Assembly: GCF_014698035.1 (NCBI RefSeq)
Contig: NZ_JACJSF010000044.1
Coordinates: 1 to 60,994 of the forward strand
Direction of reading: 5' to 3'
Origin: Desmonostoc muscorum FACHB-395
GTDB lineage: Bacteria; Cyanobacteriota; Cyanobacteriia; Cyanobacteriales; Nostocaceae
DNA: 60,994 nucleotides
The notes beneath the pieces are model-generated. The model saw only the letters and a program-made list of their open reading frames with translations. It ran no database searches and had not been told where the DNA came from. Made by a program: the position numbers and the translations under genes. This document shows positions 36,543-46,600 of this stretch, one piece after another; position 1 is the first letter of the stretch; the number at the start of each line of letters is the position of its first letter.

Positions 36543-38165
36543 ATGAAACTCTCAAATCTTCTCTCCACACTTGATTCCCAAATCCCGATCGCCGCAGTTG
36601 ATGTCCTGTCCCCCGATGAGGCAACTATCATTCAGTGGTTGACAACCGAAGCTAAAGAAAAACTCAACAGTCCAGTTTTCTTTTGGAACCTGGGAGTATC
36701 CAGCCTGGAGCAATGCCTGATTGCACCGGATGGTGGGCTGGTGTTTAAGTCAGTGCCAGAGTACAAAAGACCTGCTCATACAGATCCGTTGCTGTTCGTA
36801 TTCGACTATATCAATAACTTTGATGGCGTTGGCGTGTTTATTCTGGGGGACATACACCCATTTCTTGGCAAGAATTCCCCACAGATGAGTTGGGAAATCT
36901 TGACCAGAGTGAAAAACCTTTACCATCGGCTCAAACCTACAGAAAAACGGATCGTGCTACTGGGTCAAAACATCGAACTGCACGAAACTCTAGTTAGGCT
37001 GATCCCCTGGTGTGAAGTGCCACTACCGAACATTGGCCAAATTCAAGACCACTTCGAGTCATATCTGGTTTTTCTTGAAGAATCTGCTACTGAGCAGGAT
37101 GTCACATTTCGAGTGTCCCTGAGTTATGAAGAAAAAGAAACCTTTGCACGGGCAGCGCTGGGACTGACGTTAGAGGAAGTCAGCGATTTCTTGCGACTGA
37201 CCGTTAAAGAGCGTTTGAGCCGGAATGGTATTTTGATTGATGCCACAGTTACGCCTCTAATAGTCGAGTACAAAACTCGGCTGCTGGCTCAGATGGGAAT
37301 TGAGTTAGGCAAACCTGCAACTATCCCCTTTGGCGGACTCGATTTACTGCGCGAATGGCTGATGAGGCGGCGGCGACTGTTCACTATTGAAGCGCGATCG
37401 CTGCATCTGCCGCAACCCAAAGGCGTATTGTTGGCGGGGCCTCCCGGAGTTGGTAAAAGTTTACTTGCTAAAAACATCGCAACTATACTGAATCTACCAC
37501 TCCTACAACTTGATATTGCGTCCCTCCTTGGTTCTCTAGTTGGTGAATCTGAAGGCAATGTCCGCCGCGCACTTAAAACGGCTGAAGCTATTGCCCCATG
37601 CGTATTATGGGTTGATGAGATAGAAAAAGCACTTTCGGGGATTGGTGACACAAGTGGAGTTTCCCAGCGAATCCTGGGAAATCTGCTCACATTTATGAGT
37701 GAGTGTACGGCAGGTGTGTTCGTTGTGGCTACCTGCAACGACCCGTCTGCTCTACCTAGTGAATTGAAACGGAAAGGCAGATTTGATGAAAACTTTTTTG
37801 TTGACTTACCAACCGAACCGGAGCGATGTCAAATCCTGAAAATTCACCTGGAGCGTTTTGGCATTGTGGTCGAAGGCGAATATCTGGAAGCGATCGCTGC
37901 AAACACCGCGAAGTTTTCAGGCGCAGAATTAGAAACTCTAGCAGCAGAAGCGGCACTACTGGCGTTTGACGAAGGGCGACCGCAGCAAGTGACGCTGGGA
38001 GATTTAGAGAATTGCAGCCATTCCATTACCCCGCTTGCCGTTACTGATGCTGCTGCTGTGGAGCGAATGCAAGCATGGGCATCCACCGCACGACGGGCTA
38101 GTAGTCCTGTGGTTGCGGCGAAAACTCAATCGCTACGTGCTGCTAAGTTTCGCAATATGAACTGA
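36543..38165 (+). CDS. Ycf46-type AAA ATPase
   Basis: The 540-residue protein has a non-catalytic N-terminal half with FVFDYINNFDGVGVFILGD and a REGULATOR-like LPNIGQIQDHF segment, as in Ycf46. The AAA domain follows: Walker A GPPGVGKS near residue 298, LVGESEGNVRRALKTAEAIA, Walker B VLWVDEIEKAL, and RKGRFDENFFVDLPT containing the arginine finger. Ycf46 is a plastid/cyanobacterial AAA protein of the FtsH-like group without a protease domain. Here it is part of a DUF1257-DUF2997-AAA set on what looks like mobile DNA, so it may be a paralogue of the chromosomal gene. Confidence 0.75.
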   Translation: MKLSNLLSTLDSQIPIAAVDVLSPDEATIIQWLTTEAKEKLNSPVFFWNLGVSSLEQCLIAPDGGLVFKSVPEYKRPAHTDPLLFVFDYINNFDGVGVFILGDIHPFLGKNSPQMSWEILTRVKNLYHRLKPTEKRIVLLGQNIELHETLVRLIPWCEVPLPNIGQIQDHFESYLVFLEESATEQDVTFRVSLSYEEKETFARAALGLTLEEVSDFLRLTVKERLSRNGILIDATVTPLIVEYKTRLLAQMGIELGKPATIPFGGLDLLREWLMRRRRLFTIEARSLHLPQPKGVLLAGPPGVGKSLLAKNIATILNLPLLQLDIASLLGSLVGESEGNVRRALKTAEAIAPCVLWVDEIEKALSGIGDTSGVSQRILGNLLTFMSECTAGVFVVATCNDPSALPSELKRKGRFDENFFVDLPTEPERCQILKIHLERFGIVVEGEYLEAIAANTAKFSGAELETLAAEAALLAFDEGRPQQVTLGDLENCSHSITPLAVTDAAAVERMQAWASTARRASSPVVAAKTQSLRAAKFRNMN

Positions 38166-38167
38166 TG

Positions 38168-38210
38168 AAAAAGCGATTGTCTCCTGATTTTATGGGGGCG
38201 ATCGCTTTTT
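38168..38210 (+). terminator. Terminator after the AAA gene
   Basis: AAAAAGCGATTG at 38168-38179 pairs with CGATCGCTTTTT at 38199-38210 with one G-T pair and a 19-base loop, ending in a T-run. A HIP1-like core GCGATCGC forms part of the stem. Confidence 0.7.
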
Positions 38211-38248
38211 CAAATCCAACAATCAGTTAAAGAGAAGGTGAAAAAAAG

Positions 38249-38596
38249 ATGACAACAGATTTAGTAACTTACTACGGACAAACTGAACGAATTAACCAAT
38301 TTGTTCAAAATTATGGAGTTTATCTCGAAAAACTGGATAGAGAAACTAAGCTTTTGCTGCGTACAACTTTGTCCCAATATGTTTTTATGCAGCGAATATG
38401 TAGTCCTGAAGATTATTCTCTAACAGAAGCTTTGACAGATGGACATTTTGAAAGATTTCTTTGGAATGGTATTCCAGAGGTTTTAAAAAATATCTGCTTA
38501 CAGTTGAAGGGACTAACAGCAGACGAAGCAGAAACGATACTTGAAGCTTTACAGCATCAAATTCGATGGGGCAACGCCCGCCAAGTGGTGAGTTGA
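38249..38596 (+). CDS. Helical hypothetical protein
   Basis: A 115-residue protein with AGAAGGTGA before its ATG. It is predicted to be mostly helical (RETKLLLRTTLSQYVFMQRI, GLTADEAETILEALQHQI) and lacks known motifs. It ends 13 bases before the WGR gene and is probably co-transcribed with it. Confidence 0.5.
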   Translation: MTTDLVTYYGQTERINQFVQNYGVYLEKLDRETKLLLRTTLSQYVFMQRICSPEDYSLTEALTDGHFERFLWNGIPEVLKNICLQLKGLTADEAETILEALQHQIRWGNARQVVS

Positions 38597-38609
38597 CAGG
38601 GTAAGAAAC

Positions 38610-39173
38610 ATGGAAACCTATTTAGTCTTTGTAGACGCAATTCATAACAGCAACAAGTTCTGGAGCGCAAAAGTTGAAGATGGTAATTTAACAGTGCAGT
38701 GGGGCAGAGTCGGTTATAAGGCGCAAACCAAAGTCCACACATTAGGCAATCATCAGAGAGCGGTAAGTAAATTCAACAATCTAGTAGCCGAAAAGATGAT
38801 GAAAGGCTACAGAAGAAGTCAGTCACAAATCGACAGTAATTGTGAAGTTTCTGAAATCAACAGAGCGATTGAATTACTAGAGATTATCCGTCCTTATGTA
38901 GAGCAGAGAAACTTTTCAGTTGCTTATATCAATGCCCTAAATCAATATCTTTTGATTGTCCCAACACCTTTGGGTATGCAAATTGAACCATACAGGGTAT
39001 ATCGCTCAGTAGAAGATGTTGATTATCAAATGGAATTACTCAATTCTCTGTTAACGACACCCGCACCACAAGTCGCTGCGGTGGCTGTTGGTCATGCCTC
39101 TGAAGCAGCAGCAGCAGAACCCAAGGTAGTCAGTCTCAAGACTATCAGTAAGAACTTTTGGCGACATTTGTAA
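38610..39173 (+). CDS. WGR-domain protein
   Basis: The first 70 of 187 residues form a WGR domain: YLVFVDAIHNSNKFWSAKV, then NLTVQWGRVGYKAQTK containing the W-G-R signature, and a basic helix ending KMMKGYRRS. WGR domains bind nucleic acid ends in PARPs and also occur in bacterial proteins. Residues 80-187 are helical with an Ala-rich linker and no recognised enzyme domain. An inverted repeat with a T/A-rich flank follows the stop. Confidence 0.75.
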   Translation: METYLVFVDAIHNSNKFWSAKVEDGNLTVQWGRVGYKAQTKVHTLGNHQRAVSKFNNLVAEKMMKGYRRSQSQIDSNCEVSEINRAIELLEIIRPYVEQRNFSVAYINALNQYLLIVPTPLGMQIEPYRVYRSVEDVDYQMELLNSLLTTPAPQVAAVAVGHASEAAAAEPKVVSLKTISKNFWRHL

Positions 39174-39176
39174 ACG

Positions 39177-39214
39177 AATTATCACCAAGCTGATTAAAAA
39201 GTTTGGTGGTAATT
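39177..39214 (+). terminator. Inverted repeat after the WGR gene
   Basis: AATTATCACCAA at 39177-39188 pairs with TTGGTGGTAATT at 39203-39214 with one T-G pair and a 14-base loop. It immediately follows the WGR stop codon. Confidence 0.55.
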
Positions 39215-39421
39215 AAACAGTAGTCATTCTCAAGAAAACTATGAAACAGCCCTGTAAACGCTGAAATCAATGCTGGGTAAGGGTAAAGCAAGTTTTTAGA
39301 TAAAAGTTTACATTTGCTTAAGCTTAACGACTTCCGTAAATCTACTGTTACTGCTAATATGCATTTAAATGCTGTTCTATACATTTATAGTTTTGGATAT
39401 ACATTACCTAGACTAGCCGCT

Positions 39422-39562
39422 ATGCAAATTAGTATTCCAGATGATCTCAAAAAGCAGTTCCATGCCGCTTGTGCTTTACGTGGGCGGAAGATGAGCCATG
39501 TTGTAGTGGAGTTAATTAAGCAATGGTTAGCTAGTGAAGCACAATCGTCTTCTCAAGTGTAA
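39422..39562 (+). CDS. Small ribbon-helix-helix protein (ParG/antitoxin-like)
   Basis: The ATG at 39422 gives a 46-residue protein MQISIPDDLKKQFHAACALR followed by GRKMSHVVVELIKQWLASEA. This is a minimal RHH: one strand, then two helices. Such proteins act as partition regulators or antitoxins in plasmids. The frame is open to 39314 but that region is not coding in style. No toxin gene is adjacent. Confidence 0.6.
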   Translation: MQISIPDDLKKQFHAACALRGRKMSHVVVELIKQWLASEAQSSSQV

Positions 39563-39746
39563 GAGAAAGAAACCTCTTAAGGGTGTATTGTCATTAGTTC
39601 TTGCTAATTTTAGAACTAAAAATTGCTCAAAATCAGATTTAGTTTTTGAAAAAGAACGGTCAGTCACTACTTTAACAAAGTAAGTATCTCAACAATGTAT
39701 TAGTTTTAACGTTTAACAGATATTAACTTTATTCGAGGATGTTGAG

Positions 39747-40115
39747 ATGTCTAACGAAATTGGTTTAGCAGAGTTAATTCAGCAAGTAAAACAAGAACTG
39801 TTGACTACTTACCCGCAGAGTGAAAATGATACGCCAATACTTGGTATCGATTCTGTTGAGTTGGAACTACAAGTTACAGTTAAAAGAGAAGGGAAAGGTG
39901 GCGTAAAAATTAACGTTCTTCAATTTGGAGGAGCAGAATTATCAGGAGGGGTTAGTCGTGATGATATACAGAAAGTGAAAGTGAAACTCTCGCCATTGTT
40001 AAGTAAAGAGCAGATTCTCAAAGCTTACTACAAAGAAAATCCGGAAAAATGGCAGCAATTTTTGGAGAATACTGTGAAAGCCTTGACTAAAGGTAATGAT
40101 GAGCCAAACATTTAA
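39747..40115 (+). CDS. Trypco2-domain protein of a conflict system
   Basis: The 122-residue protein starts with IGLAELIQQVKQELLTTYPQ and continues VELELQVTVKREGKGGVKI and VKVKLSPLL, the helix-plus-strands pattern of the trypsin-co-occurring domain 2. Trypco domains are small partners in the NTP-dependent conflict systems that contain VMAP, CHAT and trypsin effectors, described by Kaur, Burroughs, Iyer and Aravind. It directly precedes the CHAT-VMAP gene (31-base gap), which supports membership. It likely acts as an adaptor. Confidence 0.75.
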   Translation: MSNEIGLAELIQQVKQELLTTYPQSENDTPILGIDSVELELQVTVKREGKGGVKINVLQFGGAELSGGVSRDDIQKVKVKLSPLLSKEQILKAYYKENPEKWQQFLENTVKALTKGNDEPNI

Positions 40116-40146
40116 AATCCGTACTGAGTAGTAAGGAAGCGGTCTT

Positions 40147-42627
40147 TTGGAAATACTAAATTTGATCCTTTTGCCTATAGACGCAGATGTGAAGCGATTT
40201 CAGGTAGTTGTCTCAAAATATGGAAAAACAGAATCTTCACTACCTTTCTTTGAAGAAGAAAAAGATTGGCGCAAAACTGTACTCAGATGTCTAGAAGTGA
40301 CTAACTTTAAATCTGATAAACCCGATGCACTCCCTCGTTTCGACTCAACAGAGCAGGAATGGATGGTAAAAGCTGGCATCCTCAATAAAAATAAGAATCT
40401 CTTTGTAGATGAATATTTAGTCAATATTGGGAAAGCAGTTTATCAAGCATTGTTTCCAGTAGATAGTAAAGCTCAAAAAGCCTTGATAGCAGCGCTAGGG
40501 AGAATTCAAGGAAATACTCAACTACATATTCAACTGGAGTTTTCCGCAGATGCGGTCAATAAATCGCGTTTATCAGACTATCCCTGGGAACTGGTGCATG
40601 ATGGTGAAAAATTTTTATTCCAGCGCAATGTCATAATTTCTCGCTATATTGCCCATGAAACCGTTCCTCCCAGATTACTACCTACTGATAAAGTCAATGT
40701 CTTGCTGGCATCTTCTCGTGCCTCGGACTCAGACTTAAATTTGCACTCGCTAGATGATCAAGAAGTAGAAGCCATTCGTCAGGTATTGGCAAATGCAGGA
40801 CATATCAATCTCGTAGAACTGAAAAATGTTACGCGAGAGAAGTTAGAAAAATATTTAAGGGAACACCAAGGTGAGGATGCACCTCATGTACTGCACTTTG
40901 ATGGACATGGAATATTTGCTAAACGGTGTTCCCATTGCCACACTGTAAATCGCTACAAAGCCGAAGAATGCTCGAATAGTGAGTGCAAAAAAACGGAATT
41001 TGCTCAACCTAAAGGATATTTAGTATTTGAAAACGGGAAAAAACCAGATTACGTCAGCGCAACAGGATTCAGTGAATCACTGCGCCTGTCTAGTCTTGGA
41101 GATGGTAAGAATAAATCTGGTGGTATTGCCTTAGTTGTGCTGAGTGCTTGTCAGTCAGCGATGGCATTGGATGGAGATTGGGTATTTAATGGCGTAGCAC
41201 AAAATTTGATTAGTATCCAAATTCCCTCTGTGGTGGCAATGCAATATTCAGTTAGTGTTGAATATGCAAAGAAATTTGCTGAACTTTTCTATCACTCTTT
41301 GGGGCTAAAAAATTCCCTAGTAACTGCTATCAGTCAAGCACGAGGGAATATGGAGAACCAGAATGAACGTAATCAGTGGTATCGTCCTGTGCTGTATCTG
41401 CGTTGGCAAGATAACGAGGGGGGAAAATTATTTAGTGATTCTCCTGTGCCCAAATTAAACCAGCCAGAGAAAGAGGATAATACTCAAGACTTATTAAAAG
41501 AATTAAGAAAATTAAATGAACCTAAAAATGAGGAAATTAGCAGAAATATTCAAAGGGCTTATAGAGCTTGCTATTCTGGCAAAGATTGGACTTATAAAAA
41601 AACTTATGATGTCGCAGCAATTTTGGCAGATGTAAAAAATATGCCACAAGGGAGCTTGCAATACCCAAGAATTGATCATTTTGTGCTTTGTTTAGCTGCC
41701 TATTTACAAACTTCAAAGATAAATTGTGGAGATTTGAGAAAATGGGCTGAGAGTAATATAAATAATTTTTCAGAGAAATTCAATCAGGAAATCAGCAATA
41801 TACAACAAAAGGATAACCAAAAAGATTCATCTTTATTGATTGCGATTGCTAAAAATACACAAAAATCCACATCAAGCAAAAATTCAAATTATTATACCGC
41901 CAAAGCATGGTTTATTGAAGACAGTGAATCATATCAATCCCAAAATGATTTTGGTTGTGAACCAATTATTTTATCTGAATTTGATGAGAGAGATTTCGAT
42001 ATTGATGAACTGGATAAAGTACTAAATAAGTGTATACAAAATATCAATGATTTTGATTGGTCAAAATTAATAATTGAAATATTTCTTCCCTTAGATATGC
42101 TAAATTATCCAGTTCATTTGTGTAAACTTGAACACGCATTGATTGGACAAGATTACAGGATAGTAGTTCGCTATTCTGAGCGAGCGCAAAAAAACTTATC
42201 TAAGCTTTATAAAAATAATTGGGAGAAAAAATGGAAAACATTACAAAATTTTTCCTGCTTTTCTGTTAGTAGTGCTTTCTTATTAGCAGATGAAAATTAT
42301 GCGGATAATCTTAAAAGCGAACTAGAAAGACAAGACATTATCGGATTAAAGTTTGTAAAACAACACAAAAATATAAAAGATATTTTTACACAAATCTTAC
42401 GGACTGGTATTCCTGTAGCTTTGTGGTTGCAAGAACATTCGCTAGATTTACAAGAATGTCAATCAGAAATTGAACAAATTTTGAATTGCTGCATTTGTCA
42501 TTTACCTGAAAGTGTTAAACAAAAACGAAACCAAGCCAAGCCAAATATCGATACTCACATTGGTAATCATCTTTCTTTATTATGGGATAATCCGTATTTA
42601 TTGCCTCCAGATATTAATTATAAATAG
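40147..42627 (+). CDS. CHAT protease fused to VMAP-C domain
   Basis: The 826-residue protein starts at a TTG with AAGGAAG upstream. The CHAT (caspase HetF-associated with TPR) domain carries the dyad in LHFDGHG (His254) and VLSACQSA (Cys335), with a CxxC pair set (CSHCHTV, CSNSECKK) inserted between them that probably binds zinc. The C-terminal part, from about 640, is VMAP-C: EIFLPLDMLNYPVHLCKLEH and LLWDNPYLLPPD near the end. VMAP links vWA-MoxR pairs to effectors, and here the effector is the CHAT protease. It is followed after three bases by the MoxR gene. Confidence 0.85.
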   Translation: MEILNLILLPIDADVKRFQVVVSKYGKTESSLPFFEEEKDWRKTVLRCLEVTNFKSDKPDALPRFDSTEQEWMVKAGILNKNKNLFVDEYLVNIGKAVYQALFPVDSKAQKALIAALGRIQGNTQLHIQLEFSADAVNKSRLSDYPWELVHDGEKFLFQRNVIISRYIAHETVPPRLLPTDKVNVLLASSRASDSDLNLHSLDDQEVEAIRQVLANAGHINLVELKNVTREKLEKYLREHQGEDAPHVLHFDGHGIFAKRCSHCHTVNRYKAEECSNSECKKTEFAQPKGYLVFENGKKPDYVSATGFSESLRLSSLGDGKNKSGGIALVVLSACQSAMALDGDWVFNGVAQNLISIQIPSVVAMQYSVSVEYAKKFAELFYHSLGLKNSLVTAISQARGNMENQNERNQWYRPVLYLRWQDNEGGKLFSDSPVPKLNQPEKEDNTQDLLKELRKLNEPKNEEISRNIQRAYRACYSGKDWTYKKTYDVAAILADVKNMPQGSLQYPRIDHFVLCLAAYLQTSKINCGDLRKWAESNINNFSEKFNQEISNIQQKDNQKDSSLLIAIAKNTQKSTSSKNSNYYTAKAWFIEDSESYQSQNDFGCEPIILSEFDERDFDIDELDKVLNKCIQNINDFDWSKLIIEIFLPLDMLNYPVHLCKLEHALIGQDYRIVVRYSERAQKNLSKLYKNNWEKKWKTLQNFSCFSVSSAFLLADENYADNLKSELERQDIIGLKFVKQHKNIKDIFTQILRTGIPVALWLQEHSLDLQECQSEIEQILNCCICHLPESVKQKRNQAKPNIDTHIGNHLSLLWDNPYLLPPDINYK

Positions 42628-42630
42628 GTA

Positions 42631-43674
42631 ATGTTTATGAGTCGTTGGAAAATTTTTAAAGGAAATGAAAAGAACCCTCACAATGATGTTAAAGACTTAG
42701 AATCTCCACCACCTTGGCGTAAATTTGACAGTGATGCTGGAAGTGATACAAAAAGTGATAGCAACGATAAACCGCGCGGAGCGACTTTTCAAGCCAGTGA
42801 GGAAGCAATTCAGCTAGTGAATGCAGCCCTCCATCTACGTCGTCCCTTACTAGTGACAGGGAAACCAGGAACAGGAAAAACATCACTGGCTTATGCTGTT
42901 GCCTACGAATTGAACTTGGGTGAAGTCTTATATTGGCCGATTACAACTCGAACTACCCTCAAAGATGGGCTTTATTATTATGATGCGATCGCTCGGCTAC
43001 AAGATGTTAAACAACAAGATGATCCTCAAACACAAAGTACGGATAATAATCCCCTCCAAGACATTGGTAAATATATTCAACTAGGTCCATTAGGAACGGC
43101 TCTATTACCATCTGATAAACCAAGAGTACTATTAATTGACGAAATTGATAAAAGTGATATTGACTTGCCTAATGATTTACTTCATGTATTTGAAGAGGGT
43201 CGCTTTGAAATTCCTGAGTTGGTTCGCATTGCCGAGAAGTTGGATAAAGTAGAAGTGCGAACTGCTTATCAAGATAAAAATAATTCAGAAACTAAGAAAG
43301 ATATTAAAGTTCCTATTAATGAAGGACGCATAAAATGTAAAGCTTTTCCATTTGTAATTTTGACTAGTAATGGCGAGCGAGACTTCCCCCCAGCCTTTTT
43401 ACGCCGATGCTTACGATTGAATATCCCAGAGCCTAATGAGGAAGAGTTAGCAAAAATTGTTGAAGCCCATTTGGGTAATGATCCAAAAGTTACTGAAGCT
43501 GCGAATGAGTTAATTCAAAAATTTCTCAGCAAGCGCCAAAAAGGAGATTTAGCTACAGATCAATTACTGAATGCTATTTACTTAATCAGTCGCAAATCTG
43601 CACCCATAGAAGAAGAAAAGACAGAACTGATTGAGAAACTGTTAAAATACCTCAATAGTGCAGAAGATAGATGA
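42631..43674 (+). CDS. MoxR-type AAA ATPase
   Basis: The 347-residue protein has Walker A GKPGTGKT at residues 77-84, Walker B RVLLIDEIDKSDIDLPNDLL, and the sensor and arginine-finger segment SNGERDFPPAFLRRCL. MoxR ATPases act as chaperones that remodel vWA partners. It overlaps the following vWA-like gene by four bases (ATGA), so translation is coupled. Two ATGs, at 42631 and 42637, are possible starts. Confidence 0.9.
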   Translation: MFMSRWKIFKGNEKNPHNDVKDLESPPPWRKFDSDAGSDTKSDSNDKPRGATFQASEEAIQLVNAALHLRRPLLVTGKPGTGKTSLAYAVAYELNLGEVLYWPITTRTTLKDGLYYYDAIARLQDVKQQDDPQTQSTDNNPLQDIGKYIQLGPLGTALLPSDKPRVLLIDEIDKSDIDLPNDLLHVFEEGRFEIPELVRIAEKLDKVEVRTAYQDKNNSETKKDIKVPINEGRIKCKAFPFVILTSNGERDFPPAFLRRCLRLNIPEPNEEELAKIVEAHLGNDPKVTEAANELIQKFLSKRQKGDLATDQLLNAIYLISRKSAPIEEEKTELIEKLLKYLNSAEDR

Positions 43675-46600
43675 GTAAGCAGGTAAATAGTGAGAAGAAT
43701 ATAGCTGACCTATTCACCCTGTTAAAGCAGGTTCAACTTGACTTAGATGCAGAAGAAATGGCAGACCTGCTCTGGTTGGCACTAAAAATGGCAGAGGCTG
43801 AGGTAATTTCCACTGTGGAAACACCAATTGCAGAAGCCGAAACAGAGATTGTGCAACCAAAAAGGGAAGAACCTTCAAATTTGCCATCAACATCACCGCC
43901 TGTTGATAATCCTTCTGTACCACCTCCAGCAGTTGCTTACATTCCCCCTCAGCCATCTGAGCAGCCACAGAAAAAAACTGCACCTAAAGGTCTTCCCTTT
44001 AAAGCTCCCACAGCCCCAGGATTACCCGATTCTCTAGAGTTAGCACGAGCGTTGCGTCCTCTAATGCGTAAGGTTCCTTCTCGAACTAAAGCGGTTTTGG
44101 ATGAAGAAAAAACAGTGACGCAATTTGCTGAACAAGGAGTTTTAATTCCAGTACTCAAGCCAGCACCAGAACGATGGTTAGACTTAGCTTTAGTAGTTGA
44201 GGAATCGCGTTCAATCACAATTTGGCAAAAAATAATTGCTGAGTTTCAGAAAATTACAGAATTGCAAGGTGCTTTTCGGTCTGTCAGTATTTGGAGTTTG
44301 AAAATTGATGAGCATGGGGAAATTAAACTGTTTTCTCAGCAGAACTTATCTGCAACTCAGCAACGCTTTCGTAGTCCCAAGGAATTATTAGATCCAGCAG
44401 GTAGGCGCTTAATATTGTTAATTAGTGATTGTACCTCTAAGATGTGGCGTGATTCTCAGATGTGGGATGAAAACAAGACAAAAAAAATTGACAATCTGCT
44501 AACTATCCTCAAATCTTGGTCTAACTCTCATCCCTTTGCCATTATTCAATTACTACCAGAGCGGTTATGGACGAGAACTGCTATGGGCTTTGGGTTTCCT
44601 GTGCATTTGAATGCTTTAGCACCTGGCGTTTCTAACACACAGTTGATAGTCGATGGGCTACCCGTTTGGGAAGATATAGATGTGAACAAAGCTATTACTG
44701 TACCTGTAATTACCTTAGAGCCTGATTATTTGCAACAATGGTCACGAGTAGTAGCAGGAGTAGGAAGCACTCGCACAGTAGGAATTTTATTCGATCCTGA
44801 TTTAATGACTGATCAACCAGAGTTGGAAAAAGATTCTACTCAATTATCAGCCGAAAAACTTGTAAGTAGGTTTCGCGCTACTGCATCTCCTACTGCTAGG
44901 CGCTTGGCTGGTTTCATGGCAGCAGCACCTGTGAGTTTGCCTGTAGTTCATCTTATTCAAGCAACTCTGCTCAAAGAATCAAGACAAGTTCATATTGCTG
45001 AAGTATTTATGAGTGGGCTGTTAGAACCCATTACATCTGATAGTACAGCCCCTAAAAGTGAAATTCTTCAGTATGAATTTGTTGAAAAAGTGAGAGAATT
45101 ACTCATAGATTCCGTTCCCATTCCAGATACTAAGACAATTTTGGATAAGGTTTCTGAATATATTTCTCAATATATTGCCGACCGAGTTGGTAAATCAGTT
45201 ACAACTTTTCAAGCTCTGATATCCGCTAATATTGACTCGGATGAAATAACAAAGAAGGAAATTATTCCCTTTGCCCAAATTGGATTTCAAGTTTTACGCC
45301 GTTTAGGTGGAGAGTATGCTGAACTAGCAGAAGAATTAGAAGAACAATTAGAGCTAAAAACTAAACTTATTTCTAAACCTATAGCCGCATCTAATAATTT
45401 TCCTCAAGTACAAACTTTTCAATTTGAAGTAGCAACTATCTTGATTGATGATACAGGCTTCACCCCAACCCAGGAAAAGAGGATCGCTCTAATATCAGTT
45501 GAAGGAGATCCTGCATCAAATAATATTGGGATAGGAGAAACAGCAGAACAAGATATTTATGTTCGTCATATAGGTCAAGCACTAGCACAGCTAGGATGGC
45601 AAGTTGATATGTTTACCCGCAAAGTGAGTCTAGAGCAAGACTTCATAGTTCAACATAGTGATAATTGTCGAACTATTCGTTTAAAAGCTGGGCCTATTGA
45701 GTTTGTGCCACGAGATGAAATTTTTGAATATCTGCCAGAATTTGTGGATAATTTCCTCAAATTTCAAGTAAAAAATGAGATTACATATCAGTTAGTTCAC
45801 ACTAACTGCTGGCTTTCTAGCTGGGTAGGGATGGAGTTAAAGAGAATCCAAGGAATTAAACAGGTTCACACCTACCACTCTTTAGGAGCAGTCAAGTACA
45901 ACACTATAGAAAATATTCCTCTGATTGCTGGTAAACGATTAGCTGTAGAAAAACAGGTGTTAGAAACAGCAGAGCGAATTGTGGCGACAAGTCCGCAAGA
46001 ACAGCAACACATGCGATCGCTAGTTTCCACTAAAGGCAATATCGATGTTATTCCCTGCGGTACAGATATTCAGCGTTTTGGTTCCATTGGGCGAGAAGCA
46101 GCTAGAGCAGAACTGGAAATTGCCAGAGATACCAAAGTTGTATTGTATGTAGGGCGTTTTGACCAACGCAAAGGTATAGAAACCTTGGTGCGTGCGGTAA
46201 ATGAGTCTGGGCTACGCGATTCTAATAATCTCCAGCTAATTATTGGTGGTGGTAGTACTCCAGGTAATAGCGACGGCATTGAGCGCGATCGCATTGAGCA
46301 AATCGTCCACGAATTAGGAATCACTGACTTGACCATCTTTGCTGGTCGTCTTAGTCAAGATATTTTACCAACTTATTATGCAGCTGCCGATGTCTGCGTT
46401 GTTCCTAGTCACTACGAACCCTTTGGACTCGTAGCGATCGAAGCGATGGCAAGCAGTACACCAGTTGTAGCTAGTGATGTCGGCGGACTACAGTTTACTG
46501 TAGTTAATGAAGAAACTGGTCTATTGGCAGCACCACAAGATGTAGATGCTTTTGCATCTGCCATTGACCGAATTCTCTTAAATCCACAATGGCGGGATGA

